NCBI GenBank assembly: GCA_012932865.1
Contig: SAXG01000030.1
Coordinates: 454,330 to 518,329 of the forward strand
DNA length: 64,000 nt
From: Amylostereum areolatum
Lineage: Eukaryota > Basidiomycota > Agaricomycetes > Russulales > Stereaceae
Direction: 5' to 3'
In this document: positions 22,448 through 34,817 of the stretch, one piece after another
Layout of the letters: each line of letters begins with the position of its first letter
Numbering within the stretch: position 1 is the stretch's first letter
Position numbers and translations under genes: made by a program
The notes under the pieces: model-generated
What the model was told of the DNA's origin: nothing
The model's database searches: none
Seen by the model: only the letters and a program-made list of their open reading frames with translations

Positions 22448-24076
22448 ATGAAGAACATCCTCCAGTTTGCCGCTTCTGCCCTGACCTTCGCGCCTCTCGG
22501 TGCCCTGGCATGGGGTTCCCTTGGCCATCATACAGTGGGGTACGTCATCCTGTCTTTCCCGGGGAAACGTCATGCTAATCCACGCTCAGCTATGTCGCCA
22601 TGGAGGTACGCGTCCGCGCCTGCCAACGGGTGTCGATCGACTTGCTGACTTCGAGCGCGTTTTGTTCCAGTTCATCAGCGCCAACACCCTCTCGAATGTC
22701 AAGAGCATCTTGGGCTCCAAGTTCAGCGAGTCGCTCGGGCCCGCCGCGTCGGTATGTTCATCGCGTCCTGTGGAGTTGTAGCTTTTTCTCTGACCGTGGC
22801 CTTTCATAGTGGGCCGATGAGGTCCGTAGTACGTACCCGTGGGCGTCGAAGTTCCATTTCATCGATGCGAACGGTGAGCTGCGTTCTTCTCCCCCCTTGT
22901 GGACTATTTCGCTGACGTCTTGACAGACAGTCCGCCGGACACATGTTCGGTCAGCGTCAGTCGTGACTGTGGTTCGGGATGCATCAGTACGTGCTCGGAT
23001 GATGGTCCTCTGCTGAATATCGGCGCTCACATCTATTTCTTTCTTTCAGTCGGCGCCATCCAAAACTACACCACGCGTCTACTGGATACGTACGTCGACC
23101 TTTTTCTCCCTGGTTCACGCACAGATGTTGATGCCTTTCTCTCCCAGCGATTTGAGCGCGACGCAGCGCCAACAAGCCCTGCTCTTCGTCAGTGCGTACC
23201 TTCTTCACCTTCTCGCCTATCGCATTTACTAACTCATCATCCCTCGCTTTTAGCCCATGTCGGTCCTTGATCCTGTCTCATATATGATGGCGTTCTGACC
23301 CTACTGGCCCACAGTTCCTCGGTGACATCGGCCAGCCACTGCACGTGGAGGTTCGTCCAGCTCAGCCTTCCGTCTACTTGTGACCATCCAACTTATTCTT
23401 CTCCCCAGGCTTACAAAGTCGGTGGAAACAGCATCGACGTGACATGCGACGGCGACTCAACGAACCTCCACCACGTCTGGGGTATGCATTCCCGCCCACT
23501 ATGGCCCATCAACGCGCTCGCTGACCTGTTTATCTCGTACCCCAAAGATACGAGCATGGTGGAGAAGAGCGTCAATGCGCGGTTCAGCGGCAGCGAGGAG
23601 GACTACGCGACCGCGCTCGCGAATAAGATCAAGGTGCGCATGCTTTCGTCCTCCCTTCGACCTTCGTTTTGGTCTGACAAGGCGCGCGCTGCAGACGGGC
23701 AGCTACAAGTCCGCTGCTTCCGGGTGGAAAACGTGCATCACGGCCTCTGCGCTCAAGGGCACCTCCTGTCCACTAGTGTGGGCGACCGAGGCGAACAAAT
23801 ACGACTGCGTGAGCACCGTTTCTCGCTCCCGGCGTGCGTCCGCTCACTGATCCCTCCCCTCCCTTCAGTCCAACGTGTTCGACTACACCGACGGCGACGA
23901 CCTTTGCACGGGCTCGTACTACACCTCCGCCATGACCGTCGTGCGTACCTTCTCTAGCTCCCCTTTCATCTTTCCAGATGTTGACGTCCATCCCCGATAC
24001 GCAGATCGACGAGCAGATCGCGAAGCAGGGGTACCGCCTCGCCGCGTGGCTGGATGCCGTCTTCGATTCTCTCTAA
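22448..24076 (+). CDS. Secreted S1/P1-type nuclease (paralogue 1), 284 aa
   Basis: Fourteen exons join in phase: 22448-22539, 22590-22605, 22671-22751, 22810-22873, 22927-22986, 23050-23089, 23148-23191, 23254-23258, 23315-23350, 23409-23481, 23548-23633, 23695-23808, 23869-23940 and 24005-24076. A 21-residue signal peptide precedes W22, the N-terminal Trp that coordinates zinc in P1/S1 nucleases. Other metal ligands sit in WGSLGHHTVG, FHFIDAND, THFLGDIGQPLH and TNLHHVWD. Four paired Cys regions and N-glycosylation sites (QNYTT) fit an exported, Zn3-dependent enzyme that degrades single-stranded DNA and RNA and 3'-nucleotides. Exons of 16 and 5 nt are conserved with the second gene at 49802. 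Family assignment is firm; the product is probably used for extracellular nucleic-acid scavenging. Confidence 0.92.
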
Positions 24077-24562
24077 AGCAAGCGCGGGGCGCTCTCGAGC
24101 TGTACGATGAGATGAACGGATTCTGTACCGGATTTGTTGTTGTATACCCCCACCCACGTCTTCATATTCTTCTAATTTACAGTACCCCAATCGTGCATGC
24201 GAGCATGAGGTGCATTGGTGATGTTCAAAACGAGTGGAGTACTTAGCAGGTGATGGATACTGACGTAAGACGACAACAACACCCTCAAGGCTCAGGTTTC
24301 TCTCTGAGACTCTCTCTCTCAAGTCACCACTGCCCGCGACCTCCTCTGTACTCTCTACATTTTCTAGTTGTAGCTACACGTCCAATTTCATACACCATAC
24401 CGATCTCATATACAGGGTAGCGATGAGACGCGCCTGAGCATCGTCGAGAATCAAATCGTAGGCATTCGTCGCCGAGTCGTTCCCTCCGGAGTCCAGAGGT
24501 ACGCTTCCCTCGGGCCTCATCTCAGGCTATGTGGGAAAAATATAGGGCTCTAATGAAAAGAA
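24077..24562. other. Intergenic region
   Basis: The 3' flank of S1 nuclease gene 1. It contains a run of CTCT near 24300-24330 and short overlapping ORFs only; I see no gene, repeat or RNA. Confidence 0.45.
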
Positions 24563-24854
24563 TGCTTCCTAACAACTTTTTTGTCCATGGGAACCCGTCG
24601 TGGCCGCCTTCGAGCGCGGTTCGGTGAAGGCCCTTCGAGCCAGGGAACCACGTAGACCGCCGCCCGTTCTACGTTCGCGCGGGTGGCTTCATCGTCACCG
24701 AAGAACAGGCCTCCGAATGGGTCACCCGCCGCGAGAACCGGCCGCAGCCCTACGCTCTCGGTAGTCCGCACGTCAACGATGTCATCGATCGGTGTGTCAG
24801 ACACTTGGGCGGCCGCTTCACCGTCGCTGGGAACATGGACTATACCCATCTCTG
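24563..24854 (+). pseudogene. Gene X, N-terminal fragment
   Basis: The translated segment NHVDRRPFYVRAGGFIVTEE, then QASEWVTRRENRPQPYALGS, then HLGGRFTVAGNMDYTH aligns closely with the unbroken gene X at 48524-49096 (NHIDRRPFYVRLGGFVVTEQ; IGGRFTWAGEPDDTY). Similarity stops at the left end of the Plavaka element and resumes at 42290 on the same strand with the C-terminal part. An in-frame TGA lies near 24620 within the poorly conserved N-terminus, so the copy may have been inactive before the insertion. The function of the family is not known. Confidence 0.75.
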
Positions 24855-26050
24855 GAAAAACGACCCGTCCTAACTAGCTCCGATAGCCTCTACCTAGCCC
24901 CAATTAGTTTCTATCGCTTTTTTGCTAACTCGTTAGGAAGAACCTAACTAAACAGGTTCAATTAGGTGTTAGTCGCTAATTTGAGCTAATTAGCAACTAA
25001 ATCCTCGCAGATTACACTCTATTGAGAAGCAGGATAGAGCTAAATATCGGAACAGTATAGCTAGCTTGTATGCAGATCCAACATCTAACAGGTTCACACA
25101 GAGCACTTGGTGGTACAGAGAGTGGTGATTGCGATTGTCAGAGTACATATATATACATAATGATACAAACAAGGCAGCTGTGACAGGACACCGACACTGA
25201 TACAATACTTACTTTGGTTCGCGTAAGGCAGAGGCCTGCTTTGCGAACACCATACCGACAAGAGGTGGCTCATCAGGATCAGACAAATCCTCCTCCTGCA
25301 AGCCACTAATCAGAAGTCATTAGCACACACACGATATGACGAAAGATGAAAAGTACCAAGCATCATTGTAGATACCCGACATCAGGCTGTGGTACCCAAC
25401 AGGATTAGATGCTTTGATGTGTTCGAGAGACTTAAGGTGCTGGTCGAAAACCTTGTGGTGGACATTTGCCGAGAAATTGACGACACCTCGGTGGGACGAT
25501 CCCGACTGCCACTCACTAAGGCCACAATGTACCTAGAATAACGGTCAGCACATAATGTGGAGAAGGATAAAATCATACCCCAGTTGCGATGAGTGCCACC
25601 ATGCATGGAGGAACCTCGCGCTCGTCCGGATGCTCCTTATCTGTTGATACATAGCAGGTCTCGTCGAACATGTTGGTCTTGATGAAGAGATCCCGGACCA
25701 TGTCAGGGAAGATCTTGTGCCCGTAGGGGCGTAACTCGTCGACAGCGACGACTTCTGAAGATGAGGGCTGGTGGGGAGACATTAGATTAGGTCAAGAGAA
25801 GTAGAGAGGGGCGTACCAATTCATCAGCCGGCGCATAGGCATACTTGAGCGTCTTGAGATATTCCTTGACGCGCTTCTCACAACCGGGAGCAAGTCCGTA
25901 TTGAACAGGGACTTGGGAGGTGGCGAGCTTCTTGACATCACCACGTATCAACCAAAGTCGGGCGTCGGGCTGATTATAAACAGCGGATGGACAACATAAA
26001 TAAGTATAATATAAACAGAGGAAAAGAAGGGCTTACGACAGATATTATAG

Positions 26051-26470
26051 TGTCAGAAACACAGTTTATGAGACCGATGAACCGCCTAAGTCGCGACGAT
26101 GGGAGGAGTGAGAAGAAAATAGATTCGAGAGTGCCAGGGTCTAGGGTAGTGCAACGTGCGCTACAGTACCGTATGACGAGATGGACAGTCTAGGGAAAAG
26201 GGAAGAGAAACACTGTCCTTATATACAAGTGGGTACGATGGTGCGATGCGATGCGATAGTGGTGCGAGCGGGGGGAACAATAGGAAAGGAGTCATGGGGC
26301 GGAGGACGAAGGTCCGGAGCAGTGATGTCATAGATAAGGATGCGGAACCCCGCTCGGAAGTCCGGGCAATGACGTCATTGAAGCATGTGATGCAAGGGAA
26401 AGTCATGTGCCGTGACGCGTCGCGTGTACGAGGTCTGCAAACGAAGAGAGAAATGGAGCGATCCGTGACA
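26051..26470 (-). repeat. LTR, left outer (3' LTR), 420 bp
   Basis: It begins TGTCAGAAACAC and ends GATCCGTGACA on the plus strand and is preceded by the target duplication TATAG. The adjacent TTACCCCCCCTTT at 26471-26483 is the polypurine tract read on the minus strand, confirming that this is the 3' LTR. Confidence 0.92.
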
Positions 26471-29346
26471 TTACCCCCCCTTTAAGACGCGCTTTCGCCT
26501 GGAGCGCGATGTCATCTGCAAGGGTAGATGCGAGAAAATCGTCAAAGGAGATGCCGAGGGAACGCACAGGGCGGGGCGCGTTTGGATGGCGTTTGTGGAA
26601 GGCCGTCGATCATGTCGGTGACCTTTGAGAGCGAGGAGCGAGGGAGCCAGGTATTCTCGGAGTCAGGATAGCCTGCCACTTCTGTGCCGTCTTGAAGTGC
26701 TCCAGGTTCTTGTGATCTGTCCAGATTTCGACGGTGTCGGGGGCGCCTTCGAGGTAGTGGCGCCAGGCTTCAAGCGCACGGATGATCGCAAGTAGCTCCT
26801 TGTCGTAGATGTCGTAGTTCCGTTCCGGTTCTGATAGGGCCTTGGACAGATACGCCACTGGATGCCAGTGACCGTCATCGCCTTTCTGCGAGAGTATACC
26901 TCCAGTAGCAAAGTCCGAGGCATCGACTTCAACGAGGTAAGGCTTCTTTGGGTCAGGCATGACCAAGACGGGGGAGGAAGTAAACGCAGCTTTCAGTGCG
27001 TCAAACGCAGTTTGGCAGTCCATCGACCAGTCCCATGTGCAGTCCTTCTTTGTCAGATCAAATAGGGGCCGTGCCACCTTGGAGAAGTCCTTGATGAAAC
27101 GTCGGTAGAAGTTGCCAAAGCCGAGGAAGGATTGCACATCTTTGACCGTTCGTGGTGTCGGCCAGTCCTGAATACCTGCTACCTTGACGGGGTCCATAGC
27201 GATCTTGTCGTGCGAGATGATGAGTCCGAGGTATTCGACAGAGTCTTGCTCAAAGATGCATTTCTCCGGTTTGAGGAAGAGGTTGTTGTCTTGCAAACGC
27301 TGCAGAACCTGCCGCACTATGGCACGGTGTTCAGTCCATGGTGCGAAGTGAACACCAAGATGTCGTCCATGTAGATAATGACCTTGCCCGAGTCGATGGG
27401 ATCCTTGAACAGTTCATTCATCATTGCCTGAAATGTTGCAGGGGAGTTCATAAGTCCAAAAAACATCACCGTAGGTTCAAAGAGACCGCGATTCGTCTTG
27501 AACGCAGCCTTCCACTTGTTGCCTTCCTTGATGCGGACATTGTTGTAGCCCCAGCGAACATCCATCTTGGAGAAGATCTTTGCACCTTTGAGGCGGTCGA
27601 CAATTTCAGAGATCAGTGGCAAGGGGTATTCATTCTTGACAGTGCCCTTGTTTAATTCTCGATAGTCCTGTACGGGACGCAGCTTTCCATCCTTTTTCTT
27701 CACAAAGAAGAACGGACTCGCCTGAGGTGACTTCGAAGGGCGGATATAGCCCTTCTTCAGGTGGTCGTTGAGGAAGGTGTCGAGTTCGATCTGCTCGGAA
27801 GGTGAGAGGGGGTAGATCTTGCACGGTTTGGGTTCAAAGCCGTCTTTCATGTCGATAGCATGGTCCCATGGCCGTCGGTCAGGAAGTCGCTCGGAGGTTT
27901 TCTTGTCGAATACAGGCGCAAAGTCGCGGTACGGCGGGGGGACTAAGTCTTCAAAGGTTTGCGGGCGTGCGTTCTCTTTTGAATGCTCTGCAAGCTCCTG
28001 CGCTTTTGTAAAGCCCGCGCGGATGGGTATTGCATCTGGATTAGGACCATCGGTTTCAGGGAGGATTCTGGCGCGGCGTAGTCCATTGATCTCCCAGTCT
28101 CGGAATACCATGGGCCGCTCGTCGTCGTCTTCAGTGAAGAGTCGTGCGGGTAGAGGGGAGCGATGGACCGTGCGGACGCGAACACCTTTGACTCTGCGTG
28201 CAGGAATAACATAAGTGGGGACTGGGGTCCAGGACACATATGTCGGCTCTGGGAAGGGATCGTCCACGACGAGAGGTGTCCTCGGGGTTTTACCCGCTTC
28301 AACCTTACGCTGTGATTGGACCGATGATGGTTTCCGTGGCTTGGTTGCGAGGTTCGTCACAGGAGGTTTGGACAGAGTGCATGAGGGAGGGCAGCGGAGC
28401 ATGTCAACACGGTCTCGTTGCCAGTCTATGGTTGGATTGTGCTCATCGAGCCAGTCTGTTCCAAGGATCATGTCATGATCGCCGATGTCGGTGATGAAGA
28501 ACTCAGCTTCTTCCTCATGGTACGCCTTTGAATCTTGCGAGTATATCCGGATCCGCTGGGTCGTTGTGTCGCGTACCCAGCCCATGATGTTCTCGGTGCC
28601 GTCCACATTACGCACGGGGAACGGGTTTTCTAGTTTTCTTGTGGTGAGCTTCTTGCGTTCAACGAAGCTTCGGTTCAGGATAATTCCTTCTGCGCCGCTA
28701 TCAAGCAGCGCGTCTGCGTCGATTTCTCTTTTGGTAACTCGTCCGATCAGCTTGACTTTGAGCGTGATCGATGGTGTTTGCCTGTTCTTGGTGACAGTAG
28801 ACAGATACAAACACGGGGGATACGATTGCTCACAGGTATGCATGGATGATAATACAGCGAAACGATTCGACGATGATACCAAAAGTCCTTTGCCTCCACC
28901 AGACGACGCGACTGGGGGGCGTTTCAAAAATCCTGCGATTCCAGGATGTCCTTCAACAGCGCTACTGCCTGCTCCTTGCCTTCCGCGTCCAGATCCTTCA
29001 GCTGGCGAGTGATCGCCGCGATGGTTTTGGATGGGTCGGGAGCTGCTTTCGCAGTGGACGGAGCCGTGTTCGTCGGCAGGGGAGGGGCCTTGGACCCAGT
29101 CTCTACTGCGCCCACCCGTCGCGCGCTCGAGTCGCGGTTGGGGCAGTCGCGAGAGACGTGACCAGCTTGTCGACACATGAAGCACTTGCCTTCGCGCATC
29201 ATCTTTGCGCGCTCGTCGTCCGTCAGCTTTGCAGGGCGGGTCGAGGTGTTGGTGAAGGCGCCGACTCGGCGCGACGAGGAGTCGTTGGTTGAACCGTTCG
29301 AGGTGAGCGCGACAGCCCCCTTGGACTGACTGCTCTTCCTCTCCGG
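26471..29346 (-). pseudogene. Deleted gypsy internal region (gag tail, protease, RT, partial RNase H, chromodomain end)
   Basis: On the minus strand it runs from the middle LTR directly into the middle of gag (just before the ERKSSQSKG region), lacking PBS, leader and the gag N-terminus. The zinc knuckle (CFMCRQAGHVSRDC), protease (LLDSGAEGI) and RT (IIYMDDILVF) follow. A one-base length change just after ILVFT (near 27340) shifts the RT frame. At about 26682 the RNase H sequence (HFKTAQK) is fused to the chromodomain end (GYPDSENTW), so the end of RNase H and the whole integrase core are missing. It cannot encode a working polyprotein. Confidence 0.85.
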
Positions 29347-29767
29347 TGTCAGAAACGCAGTTTATGAGACCGATGAACCGCCTAAGTCGCGACGATGGGA
29401 GGAGCGAGAAGAAAATAGATTCGAGAGTGCCGGGGTCTAGGGTAGTGCAACGTATGCTACAGTACCGTACGACGAGATGGACAGTCTAGGGAAAAGGGAA
29501 GAGAAACACTGTCCTTATATACAAGTGGGTACGATGGTGCGATGCGATGCGATAGTGGTGCGAGCGGGGGGAACAATAAGAAAGGAGTCATGGGGCGGAG
29601 GACGAAGGTCCGGAGCAATGATGTCATAGATAAGGATGCGGAACCCCGCTCGGAAGTCCGGGCAATGACGTCAGTTGAAGCATGTGATGTAAGGGAAAGT
29701 CATGTGCCGTGACGCGTCGCGTGTACGAGGTCTGCAAACGAAGAGAGAAATGGAGCGATCCGTGACA
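29347..29767 (-). repeat. LTR, middle, 421 bp
   Basis: Same ends as the outer LTRs, but it differs from both at several sites where they agree (for example GAGGAGCGAG against GAGGAGTGAG, and CAATAAGAAAG against CAATAGGAAAG). It serves as the 3' LTR of the nearly full-length copy, with a polypurine tract at 29768-29780, and as the 5' LTR of the deleted copy. Confidence 0.9.
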
Positions 29768-32700
29768 TTACCCCCCCTTTAAGACGCGCTTTCGCCTGGA
29801 GCGCAATGTCATCTGCAAGGGTAGATGCGAGGAAATCGTCAAAGGAGATGCCGAGGGAACGCACAGGGCGGGGCGCATTTGGATGGCGTTTGTGGAAGGC
29901 GTCGATCATGTCGGTGACTTTTGAGAGCGAGGAGCGAGGGAGCCAGGTATTCTCAGAGTCAGGGTAGCCTGCCCACTTGACGAGGTATTGTATGCCTTTC
30001 TTGTTGCGGGTCGGCTTCGAGTCGATGATGTCTTCAACGTCATATTCTTCTTCGTCATCAACAAGGTCAGGCGGCGGTTGTTCATAGTTTGGACCGTGTG
30101 CCGTTGTCTCCTTGTACGCGGTGAGCAGCGAAGCATGGAAGACTGGGTGGATTCTCCACGTCTTCGGCAGCTTCAGGCGGTAGTTCACTGGGCTAATGAT
30201 GTCAACGATCTCGAAGGGTCCAAATCGTTTGGCAGCAAGCTTAGCTTTCGGCCTCGTCGTCTTCAGGTTTTTGCCTTCGAGCCAGACCTTGTCTCCGACG
30301 GCGAACAGTGTCGATTTGCTGATCGTGTCACCATTGTAGTGCTTCATTAAGTCGGATGCGAGGGCAAGGCTGGCCTTGATCTCCTGTCGGACTTCTTCAA
30401 GTTGACGGAGGCGTTCTTCAACTGCAGGGACCTTTGAGGACGGGTTTACGGATGGGTACATCTTGGGGAGGAAGCCATAGAGGACTTCAAAGGGGGCCTT
30501 TCCGGTAGCTGCATGGGTGCGGGAGTTGTGAGAAAACTCGAAGAAGGGCAGCCACTTCACCCAGTCATCTTGACGGTAGTTGCAGAATACTCGCAGGAAC
30601 TGCTCAAGGTTCTGGTTTTCGCGTTCGGTCTGGCCATCTGTCTGTGGGTGGTACGCTGTGCTAAGGGCAGACTTGATCCCGAGCTTCTCGTTGAGTGTAC
30701 GCATTACCTGCCCAGCAAATTGGGGTCCACGATCCGAGATGATCTTGTCCGCCAAGCCGTAATGTCGGTATACCTTATCGAAGAGAATGTCGGCCGTGCC
30801 ATCGCTGGTGATCTTCGTTGTACATGGGGTGGTAACCACCATCTTGGTGAGGCGATCAACCACGACGTTGACGGCATTATAGCCTTCGCAGTCAGGGAGC
30901 TCGACAATGAAGTCGGTAGAGATGACGCCAAATGGTCGGTCGGGTACTTCGTTCGGGATCATGTCGACGTGGGGTCGGCTGCTCTGTGTCTTTGTCGACT
31001 GGCAGGTTGCGCATCCTGCTACAAAGTCGCGGACAAAGACAGACATGCCAGGCCACCAATATTCACGACTCACAAGTTCCTAAGTCTTGAAGCGACCAGG
31101 GTGTCCAGCCAGGGGCGATTCATGGTACATTTTGACAATGTCGCGTCGCAATCCGTCGTCTGCAGGGACATATACCTTTCCTCTAAACAGGACCAGGCCT
31201 TCTTCGTAGTTCCACTCTTGAAGGTTCTTAACGAGTGTACGTGGTCCATTCCGTAAGATGGCATCCAGAGCTTGAACGACCTCAATGTCCTTGGTCTTGC
31301 AGTCGCGGATACGTCGTCGGAGTTCGACATCGCCGAGGGAGGTTACTGCTCCTGGCCTTGTTGCACGTATCTGGAAGTACTTGGGGTCGAGCAAGATACG
31401 CTCCTTGTTGTCGTTCTCAACGCCCTGTTTGTGATCAGGTCGTCGGGACATTGGGTCTGGGCGATGGGATACTCCTGGTTTGTGAACGAGCGCGAAGTCA
31501 AATCGAGTGAGGAATAGAGCCCAACGTGCCTGTCGGCGGCTCAGCTTCTGTGCCGTCTTGAAGTGCTCCAGGTTCTTGTGGTCTGTCCAGATTTCGACGG
31601 TGTCGGGGGCACCTTCGAGGTAGTGGCGCCAGGCTTCGAGCGCACGGATGATCGCGAGTAGCTCCTTGTCGTAGATGTCGTAGTTGCGTTCCGGTTCCGA
31701 TAGGGCTTTGGACAGATACGCCACTGGATGCCAGTGACCGTCGTCACCTTTCTGCGAGAGTATACCTCCAGTAGCAAAGTCCGAGGCGTCAACTTCGACA
31801 AGGTAGGGTTTCCTTGGATCAGGCATAACTAAGACAGGGGAGGAGGTGAACGCAGCTTTAAGTGCGTTAAACGCCGTCTGGCATTCCGTCGACCAATTCC
31901 ATGTGCAGTCCTTCTTTGTCAGGTCGAATAGAGGTCGTGCGATCTTGGAGAAATCCTTGATGAAGCGTCGGTAGAAATTACCAAATCCGAGGAAGGATTG
32001 TACATCCTTGACCGTCCGGGGTGTCGGCCAGTCCTGGATACCAGCTACCTTGACGGGGTCCATGGCGATCTTGTCGTGTGAAATAATGAGTCCGAGGTAT
32101 TCAACGGAGTCCTGCTCGAAGACACATTTCTCTGGCTTAAGGAACAGGTCATTGTCTTGTAGGTGTTGGAGAACCTGTCGCACTATGGCACGATGTTCCT
32201 CCATAGTTCGAGTGAATACGAGGATGTCGTCCATGTAGATGATGACTTTGCCCGAGTCGATAAGATCCTTGAAAAGTTCGTTCATCATTGCCTGGAACGT
32301 CGCGGGGGAGTTCATAAGGCCGAAGAACATCACCGTAGGTTCAAAGAGGCCACGATTCGTCTTGAACGCAGCCTTCCACTCGTCGCCTTCCTTGATGCGG
32401 ACATTGTTGTACCCCCAGCGGACGTCCATCTTGGAGAAGATCTTTGCACCTTTGAGGCGGTCAACAATTTCTGAGATCAGCGGCAAGGGGTACTCGTTTT
32501 TGATGGTACCCTTGTTCAGCTCTCGATAGTCCTGTACAGGCCGCAGCTTCCCATCTTTCTTTTTGACGAAGAAGAACGGACTTGCCTGCGGTGATTTCGA
32601 TGGGCGAATGTAGCCCTTCTTCAGGTGGTCGTCGAGGAAGGTATCGAGCTCGATCTGCTCGGAGGGGGAGAGCGGGTAGATCTTGCAGGGCTTGGGTTCG

Positions 32701-33795
32701 AAGCCGTCCTTCATGTCGATGGCATGATCCCATGGTCGCCGGTCGGGTAGTCGTTCAGAGGTTTTCTTGTCGAATACAGGTGCAAAGTCGCGGTATGGAG
32801 GGGGAACCAAGTCTTCAAAGGTTTGCGGGCGTGCATTTTCCCTTGAGTGCTCTGCAAGCTCTTGCGCCTTGGTGAAGCCCGCTCGGATTGGTACTGCCTC
32901 CGGGTTGGGGCCGTCAACCTCAGGAAGAATCCCAGCACGACGCAGGCCATTGATCTCCCAGTCTCGGAAGACCCTGGGTCGTTCGTCGTCGTCTTCAGTG
33001 AAAAGGCGGGCAGGTAAAGGTGAGAGATGGAATGTGCGGATGCGAACTCCTTTGACCCTGCGCGCGGGGATGACATACGTAGGGATAGGGGCCCAGGAGA
33101 CATACACTGGTTCTGGGAACGGGTCGTCCGGGGCTAGAGGTACCTTAGGGGCCGCATCAGCTCGAACGTTTTGCTGTGATCGGGTCGACGATGGTGTTCG
33201 CGGCTTTGTTGCAAGGTTTGTCACGGTCGGTTCGGAGAGGGTGCAAGAGGGAGGGCAGCGGAGCATGTCAACACGATCTTGCTGCCAGTCTATGGTGGGG
33301 TTATGCTCATCGAGCCAGTCTGTTCCAAGGATCATATCGTGATCACCGATGTCGGTGATGAAGAACTCAGCTTCTTCCTCATGGTATGCCTTCGAGTCTT
33401 GCGAGTATATCCGGATCCGTTGGGTCGTCGTATCACGCACCCAGCCCATGATGTTCTCGGTGCCGTCCACGTTACGCACGGGGAACGGGTTTTCTAGTTT
33501 TCTTGTAGTCAGCTTCTTGCGTTCAGCGAAGCTTCAGGTTGATGATGATTCCTTCTGCACCGCTGTCAAGCAGTGCCTCTGCGTCGATTTGTCGGCCTGT
33601 CGCTCGTCCAATCATTTTGACCTTGAGCGTTATCGAGGGTGTCTGCCTGTTCTTCGTGACAGTAGAGAGGTGCACACACGATGGATACGATTGCTCACAT
33701 GAGGTCATAGATGATAGTACAGAGAAGCGATTGTAAGATGCCGATGATATAAGTCCTTTGCCTCCGCCAGACGACGCGACTGGGGGGCGTTTCAA
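29700..33795 (-). pseudogene. Gypsy pol (protease-RT-RNase H-integrase-chromodomain) with two disabling lesions
   Basis: The pol frame opens one base back (-1) from gag at a TTTTT run overlapping the gag stop near 33791. Protease has LLDSGAEGI, RT has YMDD within VIIYMDDILVFTR, RNase H begins PYLVEVDASDFATGG, the integrase has an HHCC-type zinc region (HESPLAGH; CATCQ) and DDE residues (STDFIVEL, SDRGPQFAG), and a chromodomain lies near the end (YLVKWAGYPDSENTWLP). A one-base insertion near 33535 breaks protease, and a TTG-to-TAG change at 31080-31082 (within GRFKT-ELVSREY) truncates before integrase. The frame continues through the polypurine tract and stops inside the LTR at 29700. Confidence 0.9.
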
Positions 33796-34817
33796 AAATC
33801 CTGCGACTCTAGGATATCCTTCAACAGTGCCACTGCCTGCTCCTTACCTTCCGCATCCAGATCCTTCAGCTGGCGAGTGATCGCCACGATGGTTTTGGAT
33901 GGGTCGGGAGCTGCTTTCGCAGTGGACGGAGCCGTGTTCGTCGGCAGGGGAGGGGCCTTGGACCCAGTCTCTACTGCGCCCACCCGTCGCGCGCTCGAGT
34001 CGCGGTTGGGGCAGTCGCGAGAGACGTGACCGGCTTGTCGACACATGAAACACTTGCCTTCGCGCATCATCTTTGCGCGCTCGTCGTCCGTCAGCTTTGC
34101 AGGGCGGGTCGAGGTGTTGGTGAAGGCGCCGACTCGGCGCGACGAGGAGTCGTTGGTCGAACCGTTCGAGGTGAGCGCGACAGCCCCCTTGGACTGACTG
34201 CTCTTCCTCTCCGGGTTCTCTTCGAGCCACTGGTGGTTGATGCGTCGGGCGCGCTCCTTCCACTCCGCGAGCTTGGTGGGGAATGGGTACGACCGGGCCA
34301 CCTGCTTGCCGAGGTCACGCTGAAGTCCCTTCTTGAAAAAGTGGATTAGCGCCTCGTCGTCGTATGCTGACATGGTTGCCAGCATCTCAAACTCGGTGAT
34401 AAAGTCAGTGACGTCCCGGGTGGTCATTGCGAGCTCGTTGATCTTACGCTGAGCCTCTATCTTCGGATCGACGGGCACGAAGTCTTTGCCAAACCTCTCG
34501 AAGAGCTCTTTGTAGGAGCTATAGTGGAGTGTTGGGGGCGTGGGGTCGAGGGTGTCGGCGTCTTCCTTCTCGTCTTCGTCGGCGAAGAGTTCCATGCGGC
34601 GATGCGTGGCCCAGGCTTTCGCCGTGTCGTCCTCCATCAGGCTGAGGAGGAGCATCATCTTGGCATCATCTGTGGCATAAACATCTTTGTTAACGCGCAG
34701 GAACATGCGGAGCTCGAGGGAGAACCGGAGGGTGTCGCGTCTATCGCCTTTGAATGGCTTTGGCTTGGGGCCGATCTCCCGCTTGGAGACGGCAGGTTTG
34801 GATTCGGCGTCGGACAT
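33792..34817 (-). CDS. gag: Gypsy Gag protein, 341 aa
   Basis: An intact frame starting at the first AUG of the predicted transcript (34817) and ending at a TGA overlapping the T-run at 33791-33795. It contains the retrotransposon gag capsid region (KPKPFKGDRRDTLRFSLELR; FVPVDPKIEAQRKINEL; DVTDFITEFEMLATMSAYDD) and a CCHC zinc knuckle CFMCRQAGHVSRDCPNR (CX2CX4HX4C) that would bind the genomic RNA. Gag assembles the virus-like particle in which reverse transcription occurs. Unlike pol of the same copy, gag shows no lesion. Its frame is also open far upstream of the AUG. Confidence 0.9.
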   Translation of the reverse strand: MSDAESKPAVSKREIGPKPKPFKGDRRDTLRFSLELRMFLRVNKDVYATDDAKMMLLLSLMEDDTAKAWATHRRMELFADEDEKEDADTLDPTPPTLHYSSYKELFERFGKDFVPVDPKIEAQRKINELAMTTRDVTDFITEFEMLATMSAYDDEALIHFFKKGLQRDLGKQVARSYPFPTKLAEWKERARRINHQWLEENPERKSSQSKGAVALTSNGSTNDSSSRRVGAFTNTSTRPAKLTDDERAKMMREGKCFMCRQAGHVSRDCPNRDSSARRVGAVETGSKAPPLPTNTAPSTAKAAPDPSKTIVAITRQLKDLDAEGKEQAVALLKDILESQDF

